NCBI GenBank assembly: GCA_037176885.1
Contig: JAWWNJ010000118.1
Location: forward strand, 372,001-436,000
Reading direction: 5' to 3'
DNA: 64,000 nucleotides
Source of the DNA: Favolaschia claudopus
Taxonomy: Eukaryota; Basidiomycota; Agaricomycetes; Agaricales; Mycenaceae
This document shows, piece after piece, positions 52,862 to 64,000 of the stretch (position 1 is its first letter; every line of letters starts with the position of its first letter). The notes below the pieces were generated by a model, which was not told where the DNA came from, did no database searches, and saw only the letters and a program-made list of their open reading frames with translations. A program made the translations under genes and the position numbers.

Positions 52862-55800
52862 CTTTACCATTTCCCATCCGTTCTCAAATCCAGCCCACTC
52901 TTTGACCGCCAACCTTAATCGCCATCGTCCAAACAATTTCCGAAACCAGACTGACGACGACTGCAGAGCAAGAATTACTCCTCCGACTCTCATCGACGGT
53001 CGACCATGGTACAGGCCTCCTTTTCCCGTCAGTCCCCGCCTCCTTCGCCCCAAAACCCCAACACCTAAATTCTTCCCCTCCTCAATTGACCTTTCCTATC
53101 ATCACGAGATCCTTCCCCCCTTCTCGACCTTTCACCTTCCCTTTTCCTCCGTTATAATACTTCCCCATTCTATGCCCTGTGCTTGTTTCCCTTCCTCTTC
53201 CCGCAGGATCTCGGAGACTTTGTAGACGACAAGTGATCCACCAAACGCAGTAACGGCTGAATGCCGCCAACAGTAGAGACCCCGCTCGCTAAGCATGGCA
53301 CAGCAGGTATTGCAACGAGGGGAGGGGGGGGCAAGGGGGAATTGAGTGTGGCAACGGTGAAGGAGCAGGAGTGAGAGCAAGTACAGCCGCGAGAAGCGGT
53401 ACGGCCGCAGTGAGGGGAGCGGCGAAACAGGAGTAGAAAGCCACAGCGGGTAGGGAATCAAGTGTAATCTTCACAAGGCGGGGGTGAGCGACGTGACGGC
53501 AGGGCTATCCCAACCGACGTCAGAGCTGCCGTTCGAGTCGGTGTTGACAGAGTCGTCGTCCCACCACACTGAGTCCATAACCCCCCATTGAACAGAATCT
53601 GGTCATACCACAGCCTATGATGGGTGGATATCCTTTATTCCTACCCCATTCATTCCTTTATAATCCTTCTCCAACCCCTTCTGATCTTTTCTTCCATCCG
53701 AGCGGTGAGGTGTCGCATGCCTCTTGAGCACCATCAAGCGAAACATCATGACAGCACAGACAGCCACAGATGCAATGTGAGGTATCTGGCCAATCATAAT
53801 GCCAGCGCAAGGCGAACGCGGTGGAGCACTGGCAGATGTGGCTAGTGATAAGTAGCGAGGGCGAGGCGACGGGGGTAAACGTGAGAAGAGGGTTTGCCCT
53901 CAGGAATCTTCCAAGATCTCCAAGAAAGCGAGCGGAGGATTGGTCATGCTTAAACGCCCGTGTAGGCTGCGCAGTCGAAGGCAACACAATTCGGGTGGGT
54001 GATGAGGGACGCGACGACAAGGAGTGGCCCTTGACCAACTGCCACCGTTGGAGACAAACACAGAGACCGCCAATTGCAATGTTGCGAGGGAGAACGAATG
54101 ACCGCGCGTGGCTCGTAACTTACCTAGCTCGCCGCTGCTGGGGACCTCATCAGGCTCATGCGGTCCATAATCGTCCCTCACAAGACCACCAGACGACTCC
54201 TACCATCCTCGAGCCTCCGCCTGATGCCTAAATTCCATCCGCTTCTCAGACCCTTCCTTCCAGCCTTCCCAAGCCTTTCCTTCCGACCTTCGCAAACCAT
54301 CCTTCCGAGCCCTTCTTTCAAGAGACGTTATCCTTGCGCTTCTCATACCTCCAGTCTTGGCGAGGGTTACGCAAAGAAAGACGGCGACCGTCCCTTGTAA
54401 GTAGACTCTAGAGCCGACAATGATGCCATGGTGTCCACAAGCAGCCTCCCAGAGGCAGAGTGGGAGACGACGACGACGAATGTGGACAAATTTGATATGT
54501 GGTGGAAGCCACAGGTGTGTAGATTGCAGTAGAGTATGAGTAGAGGAGTGTAGGGTAGGTTCAAAGCGGAGAATTAAGATAATGTTTTCGGTGATGGTGG
54601 TAGAGTTGACGGGAATTGGTCTTGCGGGAATTGAGAAATAAAATATTACTGAGTTTTGGCTTGAATGAATCATAGTTCTACAAGCGCACTGAGCTCGAAG
54701 CTGGAGCGCTGAAAAGGAGACTAGATTGTAGAATGCCCCAAGACCGTAGAGTTCTTGCTGACTTCGAACTGCGCGCTGCACACCGCACACCTGCCCCAAA
54801 TTCCAGAAACCCCAGGATTCTCTTGCGTTGGATCTTCCGATTCATCTCAAAATTGCCCGAGTTGTTGAGGTATACGCTTGTAAAAGCCAGAATCGTGGCA
54901 AGATCATGGTAGAAGACAAAGTACTTTTCACCGCATTGTCCACCGTTGTCCATCGTCCATCATTTGATCCCAGTACTTCCATAATGGCAGTGTCCGGCAG
55001 GTTCCGTTGATTCTGCTGGAGCGCGTCGGAACATGGGTCAACTTCCCGGTCAAGCCCTCAGCTCAACTACCTGCATTGCCCTGGCGGGAGCAATTTCAGT
55101 CCACAAACATCAAGTTCACCCAAAACTCAGCTGGAGCAAGCCATAAGAAGCAAAACCACTTTGGAACTCCCCGAAAAATGTACCGGAAAATTTCGTATTT
55201 TTCATCCTAAGGCCCCTTAATATGGAGCCCTTAATAACCTTATTAAGGCCTTTAAGGCCTTAGCTTTCAGAGGTGCCCTTAACAAGGCGTTAAGAAGGAA
55301 CACTGCTTTCTGAAGACAGGGTGACTTTGTTCCTCGCGCACTTGCTGAGATTTGTAATACGCCCGTTGCGACAATCCGACAAGCAGAACAATGGGACTTG
55401 GGGAGACAATGGAAAGGGTGGTCGAGACAACGGGCAGCAACGGACCTTGATTCGAACGTCGTGCCGTTGATTGCCCAGGCTTCCCGAAAAGGAAGGTCGG
55501 TGTGTCGGCCCGGGATCCGCATGATTTCAGCCCTGGCGATGTTTCTCCATCCGCGTTGAGCTCGGCGAGGTAGCGGTGATGCGCGTCGCGGGGCAGAGGT
55601 TTGAGATCGGCCGGATTTTCGTTTCCGCGGATAGTCGACTTTGACTCTGAGTTCGCCGTTGCGGACGAGATCTTTTCAAGTACTTGACACCTTTCAATTT
55701 TTCTGTTTGTAGGGAAAATCCGAAATTATTTTTCCATCGGGCAATCTGCAAGACATGATATCCATATGAGTGTCCTAGACGGTAAGGAGCAATCATATTA

Positions 55801-56060
55801 TCATCTCTACATTTTATTTCAGCCAATTTGGCCTGGTACATTGCCAGAAATTATCGAAAAAACCACGGCCATTCTTTTCTGCCACCACTGTATGCTTAAA
55901 ATTCGTCTTTTTTCGAGTAGAGTTTGATTCTTTAGTCAGATATTTTCAGAAATCAAAATCCCGGCCGAAAATCGATTTGTCATGTTTGCCTCTCCACGAC
56001 TGTACGTGCACGGGTGTATACGTTTATTATGTTCGTGAAGGCGTGAAGGAGTCGATGCGT
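52862..56060. other. Long stretch without recognisable genes
   Basis: Contains C-rich plus-strand coding-like stretches (52880-53220 and 54000-54400) and several short minus ORFs, none with a motif I know. A minus ORF at 53289-53474 begins with a hydrophobic, signal-like segment. Around 55195-55290 the words ccttaa and ttaagg recur in small inverted pairs. No TIR pair or LTR was identified. Confidence 0.35.
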
Positions 56061-56209
56061 AAGTTACATGAAGTTTGCATAAAGCGATAGCGATCTTGGC
56101 GAAAAACGAGGAGGACAAAGCTGATGCGACTGAAGACAGACTGCGGTTATGCAATTCGGACGAACACCGAAGTCAGGGGATTGACTTGCGGAGGTGGCGT
56201 GGTGGGTTC

Positions 56210-57028
56210 CTAGAGAGATCTCGCCTTCAAGCGACCCCGAGTCACCCACCAATTATCGGCTTCGTCCTCTGCGTCATAACCAAAGACTGTCTTGATTTCG
56301 GCCCACTCGGCGGACTCGTCGTCTCCGCTGAAGAGGTATCCGCCCGCTTTATGCTTCGCCTGTATCGCCTGATCGCGCGCCTCTTGCTCTGGACCATTCG
56401 GCATGCCCATGTAGTGTATTACGCCAGTTTCGGAAGTAAGAACAGTCTGAGCGCGTGGCTGCCTCAGCTCTTGGAAAGCGTAGAGGAAATCCGTGATTTG
56501 GCTATCGGTGGCCAAATGTGAGAAGAGCTTGGCTAGAACTGCGCCGTCTTCGAGCCCCATAGCGTATTGCTGTGTAGAGCCAGTCTAGAGCATTATAATA
56601 AATAGAAAATTAGGATGAAAAGGTGAGTAGCGATTACAGGTATAGGATGAGCCGCCCCGCCAACGACGACCACTCGCCCGCTTTTGGCCAGCCAATCTTT
56701 TAAAGGGGGATGTTCGAATATTGGGAAGCGTCGTGGTTGTGATATCATGGGACCAAGGTTTCGCAGTCTAGATGGCGATCAGTTGGACCAGAGAGTATGA
56801 TATGGTACTTTGAAATCACTTTGGGGCAACACTTTCCAAAGCAGCACGCATTCCCTCTGCAGGTGTACTTTCATATTCGTCGTAGGGGCGATACAATGTG
56901 AATGTGAAACAAGGCAAGCCACCCTGGAAAAGCGATTGATGTGGGTCGTCTTTTTCAACGAGAACTTACAGAAGGGTGGCTGATAGCAGATTGGTTGTTG
57001 CCAAAAAATGAAAACATGGAAATCTGAA
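56210..57028 (-). pseudogene. FAD-dependent monooxygenase (salicylate hydroxylase-like), C-terminal part
   Basis: Minus-strand exons 56970-57028, 56819-56923, 56638-56766 and 56210-56584 join across 46, 52 and 53 bp GT..AG introns. The spliced protein reads FFGNNQSAISHPS, GGLPCFTFTLYRPYDEYES, then VAPKLRNLGPMIS, RVVVVGGAAHPIP, QQYAMGLEDGAVLAKLFSHL and FQELRQPRAQTV. GGAAHPIP..GLEDGAVLA corresponds to the second FAD-binding motif (GDAAHPxxP..G..xAIEDA) of class A flavoprotein monooxygenases, with Gly replacing the usual Asp. Such enzymes hydroxylate small aromatic substrates using NAD(P)H. The N-terminal GxGxxG Rossmann motif and first two thirds are missing upstream of about 57030, so this is truncated. 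It is the only clear metabolic gene in the window. Confidence 0.8.
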
Positions 57029-57029
57029 C

Positions 57030-58201
57030 AGAGTTAAGCAGCAGGATATGAAGCTTGGGTGGGGTACGACGAACTACTTCGTGCTCATACTCGGTGTGAC
57101 CAAAAGTAACCGGAATTTGGCTTTTTAGAGGGGAATTTCGAAACTCAAACAGCTTTAAGTAATACAGGGCTCTTCTAAATTATTTCTCTACCACTTCTAT
57201 AGTATGGGCATGACATGCAATGTTTTGTTTTGAGTTGGTGAATCAATCTTTAAAATTGGACCAATTTGGACATGTTTGCGTTCTCTGAAGGAGAGATGCT
57301 GGAATTTCAGGCCGATAAGTACCCCAAAAAAGTGCTTAGTATCCCAATAGTCTACAAATCCGATATCTAAGGTTGCCAGGTGTTTCCCGTTGTTCAGTGA
57401 GAGAGGCAACTCGGCACACTAATTTCCCGCCTCAAAGCATACATAAAAGAATGTGTAATAATAGGACAAAGAGACTATGCAACCTTTTGCCTGCTTCTTA
57501 TTATTAGTCGGAAAAATAAATTTAGCCTTATAAGCCTGCGGCCTTTTAACGGCATGATAACTCCCTGAAAACCCGCGGGGCCGGCGTTTAAACCGGTTAT
57601 GCGCTGGCCAGTGACGTTTTTATGCCTGATAATCACGCTGATAATACCAATCTTACGTTCACGCCTTGCTGGCTTCAAGTTTTCTCTGTCTCGAGCAACA
57701 AGCGGGCTTTTTGTGGTACTTCAATATGTCTCTGCCTCAAGAGATACCTCTCGACCTTACTTTCCTTGCTCAGCCGACACTCTGGCCTTCGCTTTGGCCC
57801 TCAGAATCCGGACTATTGGTTCTTAGGCTGTTAAAACGACCCCCATAAACGCCTCATAAACGGCCCAAAAACGCTACTCTGACTGTCCCTACTGGCAGAC
57901 TCTTCCAGTGCCATTCCTTCTTCACCCGCTTGGTGCCACAGTCAATTGAGCGAGAGGGTATGAAAGAGAGGTGCGTAAGTTTTGTTTAGAGGCATGCACA
58001 ATCCACTGAGTCTTATGCAATTTTCCGATACATTTATATCTTCGCATTTCGGTCTCCAATGTCGATCTGACCTGCTTGTCAACGATCCCCCTCCAGGTGG
58101 TTCGTGCCATGGACCTTCTAACTCATTGTATTTCAATCTGTATCCGCCATTACGTCGCTTCCAATACATGGATACTTTCTAAACTTGTCAGAATAAGGTC
58201 T
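57030..58201. other. Spacer between monooxygenase remnant and Plavaka copy 2
   Basis: No gene recognised. Short ORFs at 57599-57848 are in all three plus frames without motifs. A 17 bp tandem duplication, aatcgacgagacatatc, lies at about 58203-58236 across the end of the transposase. Confidence 0.4.
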
Positions 58202-58734
58202 TCAATCGACGAGACATATCAATCGACGAGACATATCAGTGTCCAACACATCGAATACAATGAACTCGTCCACTTCATCAACGTCTGGGACCAAGACCGC
58301 GCCCCGAATGATAGAATGCACGGAGATAAATTCCGACCGCTTCCTGGGTTTTGCGCGAACTCGTCGAAACCTTAACTCCTTGTCACTTCTCCTTGCTCGA
58401 CCTACTGGAGCGTCTAACGGAAGGATAAGGGCAAACGGGTGGGACTTGTCTTCCACGGTGCATGAAAATAGATAGAGAAGCCGAGCGAAGAAGGGTTGCT
58501 GCTCCGTTTTGACGAGCACGCAATCGTAGCAAGGCTGTCCATGGAATTTTGGACTGCAGCGTAGATAGTCTGTGGCGGTTGTCCAAGTGCTCAGAGAGTC
58601 GCAATGGACCTTGAGGAATTGGAATGGTGTGATCTGTTGGGGTCCAGTTAACAAAACTGAGACGCAAACTTGAGGGGAAGATTCAGACTTAACTGTATTT
58701 GTGTCCTCAAACCGCATTCTTTTCCCGTTGGGTA

Positions 58735-59279
58735 TGGTTGCGGACCGAACTTCGTGACAAGTCGCAGTCCCAATTTGGTAATTGATACTGTCACATCAGT
58801 TTTCATTGAGACATCCTGGGATTGTGTAAATAGCATTGCAAGAAGGTAATCTACAAACGTACTGGAGCAAAACTTCGAAAAATCGGTTTTCCGTGTTTTG
58901 CACGGCAATTTCGCGCTTTTGATTGCGGATCACTCGGACCGGTGGCTGTGCAACAGCATCAATGTCGCCTGGCCATTGTCGATTTCTTGGTCAGGATATT
59001 TCACTTTCACTGTGGGGTCCGGAAGAAGGAGTCCGGGGTTGCAGAGGCAGAATGGCAGAGAAAGACTTGATTACCTGCCTCAAACTCGCGAGTTTAGTAC
59101 ACACAATTTTGGTTTTTCGCTGTTCAAATTTCGCGTTTTGTAACCCTAAGTTAGGAGTACCTCCGATTCCTCTGAAACAAAAATTTCACCTATAAACCAT
59201 ACCCTAGTTCCGGCTAAATCTCGAATCCCGAAGGATTTTGAGCAAAATTGGGACTGGTCATGAAGTTTGGCCGCAACCA
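58735..59279. mobile_element. 545 bp Tc1-like MITE in Plavaka copy 2
   Basis: Ends TGGTTGCGG(A/C)C(G/A)AACTTC inverted at both sides with TA flanks (58733-58734, 59280-59281). The inner 190 bp next to the right end (59086-59279) match the left end of the 34415 element in inverse orientation, making this a deletion derivative of that family. Confidence 0.75.
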
Positions 59280-59281
59280 TA

Positions 59282-59806
59282 CTCAACAGGAATATATTGC
59301 CATTTGCGTTGGCACCGAGTATGAGAAGAATTGGAACTTCCCAAAATTCCATGCACGTCGTCACGCCTTCGACGATATCAAAAATAAGGGTGCTGTGCGC
59401 AATTTTGGAACGAAAATCAGTGAATCGATGCATCGGGACATTCGTCAAACTTACCACCGATTGACGAACTTCAAAGACGTGACACCGTACGTATTTGAAC
59501 GCATTTGACTGTTGGGCAAAATTTACAGTACACAGACAGCTGGTCAAGCATGACCACAGGCGCACCGTTGCGACCTTCATTCGAGAGCAAATTGATACTC
59601 TCGCAATTGAATCATCCCCCGCTGAAACACCAGAGGAGGAGGACGTTGAGCCAACAATACTCTCGAACGTTGAAATTGGTTCGAAGTTAAAACCGATTAC
59701 ATTTCATGCACTCGAACAATCGATGGCTGAGGACACCGCCTTCGAGAGGTTCCGAATTAAGTTTGGGGATTTTTTATCCGACTTTTTACCAGCGTTTGGC
59801 TACACG
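59282..59806 (+). pseudogene. Inverted middle block of Plavaka copy 2
   Basis: On the plus strand the sequence encodes YEKNWNFPKFHARRHAFDDI, KGAVRNFGTKISESMHRDIR and LTNFKDVT. After a frame change come HRRTVATFIREQID, ITFHALEQSMAEDTAFERF and FLSDFLPAFG. These belong between the 59840 and 58570 blocks of the minus-strand transposase, and copy 1 has the equivalent blocks (FDFLKQHFLSHAAENIQQKG and FELLHRGEALYRNFEMRLRE) in the normal orientation. Confidence 0.7.
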
Positions 59807-61339
59807 TTATGTATGAGCCAACTCATTGAGACGGAGACTTGTACAGACCTGCATAACAGAGTTAAAAAGCTGAACCTCCTTTTCGCCGTCTGCAATGGTC
59901 TCCGCGGTATGTACTTCGGCAGATAGAGCAGTTCGATATTCAAGATAGCAAGGGAGTGCTTTCAAGAGTAGCAGTCCGGCTTCATCTTTGAGCACAGAAT
60001 GGGCGACAAAGAGTATTGTTTTCGCGATGTCTTCGTTTTTCGAGCCATCGTTGAACGAGGTATTCATCACAGTCGCAAAATGCTTCAGATTTCTCCATCG
60101 CGGAAAAGAGGCCATTCTGGACCAATAAAAACAAGTTAGTAGATGAAACGGCTGCCAAACATATCGCTCAAGACACACTGTGAATCGATTTTAACAACTG
60201 CCGCCCGGCCAAGCGCCTCAACCCGAGCTTTGAGCTGAGCAAATAGATGATCGTCGAACATCCCGTTTTCGTCGGCGTGCAGCGGATCACCTGAGATCGC
60301 GCGATGAACATCGGAACCGCGAACTTTTCCAAGTAAGTTCTAAAGGCCATTGTTCAAGTTAAGTATCAGCGAGACCACTGAGGCTACATACCTCAACATT
60401 TCGCATTCCATGAGCTTTGAGATGTTCCTCCTGCTCCTCCTTGGTCCTTAGCGCACGCGCCTCATCGAGAACTTTCTTTGATCCTTCCGCGGTTCGGAGC
60501 GGATGTTCAGCAGATAGATCTGACTGTTCTTGCGCAGGAACAAAGCAGATACTTAGGGCAAGGATACAGACCCTTCAGGCCTCGGATGAGTGCCATCACA
60601 CATCTGTAAAGCAAATGAGGGACAATTCACGCGAGAACAACGGCTCACGGACGCTTCTTCATAGTCCGCAGCTAAAATCAGGGGCCATAACCAACGCAGA
60701 ACATCGTCGCCGCACGTCGTCCAGTGCCCGACCTTCGAGATGTCTACAATCGACTCTAATAATTTGAACAATGCTGCGTGCCATACAATATTCTTGAAGT
60801 TAGCGAATTTGGGCTTGTCTCGCTCGTTTGGATCATCCGGAATCTATGAGTTTCAGAGATTTCTTCTCCGTAGATCTTGTTTCGCACTTACTAAAGGCTG
60901 GTGACCCACAACCTGACCCCCACCAAATCCGGTGCTGTTTCGGATGCCTACGCGGATATTTGCCAAGCGTGCAACTACGGCATATGCCTTTTGAGTACCA
61001 AAAGTGGACAGCTTCGACTTGTCTGCGTATATCACAAAGCACAATGGTTTCGCCGCTGGATCAACGGGTAGCGCGCTCTGTAAACGAGCAAATCAATGTG
61101 ATATTCAAACATTTGGAGAAATTGATTTACCTGAGCATTCCAGAACGCATCTGCGGTCCACGGCTCGTGGTAGAATCGTATGTAAGAGTCACCGTTGAAT
61201 TTATAATTTATAAGCTTTCTCGGCATCCCAGACAAAAGAACTCGCAAGGCCGGGATCTTTTATCAGGTTGAGGGCCCAGTCCCAGAGAGGTCGAACATAG
61301 GTGTCAAAGATCTTATCCTCGTTACGTATGCCAGTTTAT

Positions 61340-61740
61340 TGTCGACTACTGGTATTCGTCTGAATCGTCTCATGTATTTTGTGGTGTTATGCTCATGTCC
61401 GTCTCCGCCTTGCCTGAGGATGTCTTTCGCAATTCATGCATGATTTTCCGCTGTCCACCGAGGTCCAGGGAGGAAATGCCATTGAGCACGCACTAATCAC
61501 CACAGTGTGGGTTGATTTGCACGACTCTTGGAATGGTGGGGTTGCGAAAGAACCTGACGGCACGTGGAAATGATGTCATCACCAGTTGCCGTTGCCACGT
61601 CACCTAAGGTCCTTTAAGTAAGGTACATAGGCGTCGCTCGGATCCGGCACCCTTGTATAAGCATTACATTTGCACAGTCACACGCCAAATCCTGAGGATT
61701 CTCAATGTGCTTAGTTTCTATGCAAGAGTTGCGCGATCTC
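61340..61740. other. Spacer, no recognised feature
   Basis: No ORF with a motif and no paired repeat. It separates the truncated Plavaka N-terminus from the duplicated blocks. Confidence 0.4.
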
Positions 61741-61743
61741 TGG

Positions 61744-63611
61744 TTTGTGGATTGCGCTCGCCGACTCAGTCTGGATATGAAGGAGGCGGGAGAGAGCCCA
61801 GCCCCATGGGCTCCCCGGCGCAATGGGGAATCCTTCAGCGGTACCCCCCATTGGCCCAAAAACATACTTACTACTACGTACACGTCAACCTTGTAGTGAT
61901 GAAGTAAATATACAGGTTTGGATATGAATGGAGTTGAAATGTACGTAGAATGGGGCTTCAAACGAGTGCATTAAAAACCTTCTCGGGAAAACCTCATTGA
62001 GGGAAAACCACGAGTAAGGGAAAAAGCATCAAGATTGAGCAGAAGAAATATATGTAAAAGAAAAGGAAAATTTTAAAACATAGCGGATGGGTGGGTGGGC
62101 CAAGAAAAACCAGAGGCTTGAGGACAGCGAGCGCAGGCAGGGAGAGACGGGCGGGGTCGACATGAGAGTCAAGAGAGAGAGACTCCGATCGTCGATCACC
62201 GCTGATCCACAAACCCTATTCTCTCGAACACTCGTGCCTCGTGGACGTGAGAATGTCAATTTGTGGATTGCGCTCACCGACTCAGTCTGCATATGAAGGA
62301 GGCGGGAGAGAGCCCAGCCCCATGGGCTCCCCGGCGCAATGGGGAATCCTTCAGCGGTACCCCCGGCCATGGTAGGAGTGTACGACGCGTCCGCAGAAGG
62401 ATACCCGCTCAAAATAGGAGTGCACAACTCGGACATACCTAAGATGCGACAGCATAGACAATTGAGAATGAGGAATTGCAGTTTGTCGAACATAAGCCAG
62501 AATTGAATGAGCGACCGCCGACCGGTAGGACTTGACTCTTGAAAACCCCAGGTATCGACGAAATGACGCGGAGACGCAGATGCCATGAAATGCAGGTATG
62601 GGAATGCGAAGTGCAAAAGCACAATGACATGCAGATGCGTGTGCGACAGCACAATAAATGCGGATGCACGTGCAAAAGCACGGTAAATGCGGATGCTTGT
62701 GCCAAGGCACATTGAATGCGAATGCAGGTGCAAGAAGCACATTGGAATGCAGGTGCAAAAGCACGATGATTGCGGATGACATGCGATGCAGGAATACCTG
62801 AGTCAAAGGAGTAGCCGAAGGTACCAGACAGAACGAAGTTTGTTGACGAAGAGTTCGAGAGGGGGAGTGCAAGAGGTCGTAAGGCTTCTTGAATCCGCCC
62901 TGGAGCAAGGTATATGGCTTGAGCCTCACTCCATGCAAGGTAGACACCTCCGACCGAGTTCCGAGGAGCGATGAGGAAGCTAGCATTGAAGTCGTTTAGA
63001 TAGCGAAACCATTGGAGAAGCAATGAAAGATAGGAGGCGCGCGAATGGCCCCCGAGAAAAGTAGCCGACCGAAACCAAAGCCAATCCAGCCAACACCAGA
63101 GCTAAACCAAGAAAAACCAGAGGCTTGAGGACAGCGAGCGCAGGCAGGGAGAGACGGGCGGGGTCGACATGAGAGTCAACAGCGGTACCCCCCATTGGCC
63201 CAAAAATATACTTACTACTACGTACACGTCAACCTTGTAGTGATGAAGTAAATGTACAGGTTTGGAGATGAATGGAGTTGAAATGTACGTAGAATGGGGC
63301 TTCAAACAAGTGCATTAAAAACCTTCTCGGGAAAACCTCATTGAGGGAAAACCACGAGTAAGGGAAAAAGCATCAAGATTGAGCAGAAGAAATATATGTA
63401 AAAGAAAAAGGAAAGTTTTAAAACGTAGCGGATGGGTGGGTGGGCCAAGAAAAAATCAGAGGCTTGAGGACAGCGAGCGCAGGCAGGGAAAGACGGGCGG
63501 GGTCGACATGAGAGTCAAAAGAGAGAGACTCCGATCGTCGATCACCGCTGATCCACAAACCCTATTCTCTCGAACACTCGTGCCTCGTGGACGTGAGAAT
63601 GTCAAATTGTG
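61744..63611. repeat. Local block duplication
   Basis: Block 1 (about 61840-62250, cggtacccccc..gtgagaatgtcaa) recurs at 63182-63605 with few differences. Block 2 (ttgtggattgcgctc..cttcagcggtacccc, about 105 bp) occurs at 61744-61849 and 62261-62364. Block 3 (ccaagaaaaaccagaggctt..gagagtcaa, about 72 bp) occurs at 62100-62172, 63107-63179 and 63445-63518. The arrangement is a mosaic of direct repeats of one unit, probably by unequal exchange. Confidence 0.8.
62593..62800 (+). repeat. 29 bp minisatellite with GTGC(N4)GCAC hairpin units
   Basis: About six to seven units of aatgcggatgc-n-GTGCNNNNGCAC-n. The GTGC..GCAC inverted pair is preserved in at least five units although the four-base loop varies (aaaa, gaca, caag, aaga with one extra base, aaaa). 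Unit length is 28-31 bp, with a shortened unit near the right end. Confidence 0.75.
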
Positions 63612-64000
63612 GACAACAAACAAGTCATGTGAGTCAGTTACGGCACTTGATGGACAGCGGCAGTTGGCGGCATTTGGTCGGCATCATCTGCGGCTTCAAT
63701 GCGATCACTGAATCCTGCCCCACAGACACAGTAACTTACGAGCGTCGTACGCTTCGTCCCTCCCTCAATTCATGGTGCGCAGAAGTAAATATATGCATTG
63801 CACACTACTATGAGTAGTATCATATCTCTGAATCTGGGTCCATGCCATCCATACCCCCAGCTACGCGACGTATTCGCGGTCGACGTGGCGTGCCTGCAGG
63901 AGATTCCAAAGCACGTCTCTTATCGCCCGCAGACCTGTCATGAATAATTTGGGGTGAATCCGGCATGTCAGGCATCTTTTCAGGGACACCAATCCGAGTC
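63612..64000. other. Right edge, no recognised feature
   Basis: Sequence unique within the window. A plus-strand frame around 63830-63910 reads LNLGPCHPYPQLRDVF then ACLQEIPKHVSYRP, which could be an endonuclease-like start (QEI) of a LINE ORF2 cut by the window edge, but the evidence is too short. Confidence 0.2.

Larger units (their letters stand above)
58202..61330 (-). pseudogene. Plavaka-type transposase, copy 2
   Basis: Minus-strand blocks in order: WALNLIKDPGLASSFVWDAE (about 61270), FYHEPWTADAFWNAQ (61150), IYADKSKLSTFGTQKAYAVV (61010), KVGHWTTCGDDVLRWLWPL (60710), GSDVHRAISGDPLHADENGM (about 60280), FPRWRNLKHFATVM (60090), then EVQLFNSVMQVCTSL (59840). The C-terminal CSPKFHGQPCYDCVLVKTE, DEFIVFDVLDTDM follows at 58202-58570. 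The middle blocks are on the plus strand (59282-59806), so the gene is rearranged. The zinc-finger and PWAPF N-terminus are absent beyond 61330. Compared with copy 1 it is diverged but collinear outside the inversion. Confidence 0.75.

Noticed and set aside
53289..53474. Secreted peptide on the minus strand (signal-like N-terminus)
   Set aside because: Sixty codons of Ala/Pro/Leu low complexity, without intron, conserved cysteines or start context.

Overview
The window looks like a transposon-dense, repeat-rich stretch of a basidiomycete genome, most likely an Agaricomycete. Coding sequence is broken by 44-65 bp spliceosomal introns with GTRNGT donors and CTAAC-like branch points, and nearly every recognisable protein belongs to a fungal transposable element. 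No bacterial operons, rRNA, CRISPR array or riboswitch was seen. The only recognisable non-transposon gene is a 5'-truncated FAD-dependent monooxygenase (56.2-57.0 kb, minus). A few spliced ORFs of unknown function may also be host genes.

Layout: 0-2.2 kb is a purine-rich degenerate tandem repeat; 2.4-3.1 kb holds the C-terminal remnant of an integrase-core protein. 5.0-11.9 kb is a Ty1/copia integrase split in two by a 6.4 kb Plavaka/CACTA-like element that carries a decayed transposase (minus) and two intact-looking spliced genes (plus). 12.2-16.2 kb holds a LINE 3' end inside a TA-element, a TIR element, and a DIRS-type retrotransposon (RT, RNase H, truncated tyrosine recombinase) interrupted by a 195 bp MITE. 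18.3-22.7 kb is a Tad-like LINE that lost its RT and is interrupted by a 694 bp MITE. 24.0-26.2 kb holds two more LINE ORF1 pieces, one broken by a CACTA-type element. 26.8-34.0 kb is a decayed Ty3/gypsy element (minus). 34.1-36.8 kb holds a Tc1-like element nested in a PIF-like element, a foldback, and a Tnp2 fragment. 37-42 kb is MITEs plus a broken Agaricomycete multicopy protein. 42.9-46.0 kb is a nearly complete PIF/Harbinger element (Myb-like gene plus DDE transposase). 46-53 kb holds a coiled-coil protein fragment, a 400 bp hairpin, a second MITE copy, and a spliced gene whose intron carries three nested DNA elements. 58-61.3 kb is a second Plavaka transposase with an internally inverted block and a Tc1-like insertion. 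61.7-63.6 kb holds locally duplicated blocks and a 29 bp minisatellite with hairpin-forming units.

The most informative result is the nesting history. At several insertions, removing the element plus one target-site copy restores the reading frame of the older element (5147-11519, 14716-14910, 19730-20423). These boundaries are therefore precise and the relative order of insertion can be read directly from the sequence. The best candidates for something not well described are the two companion genes of the Plavaka-like element and the spliced gene at 48.4-52.9 kb.
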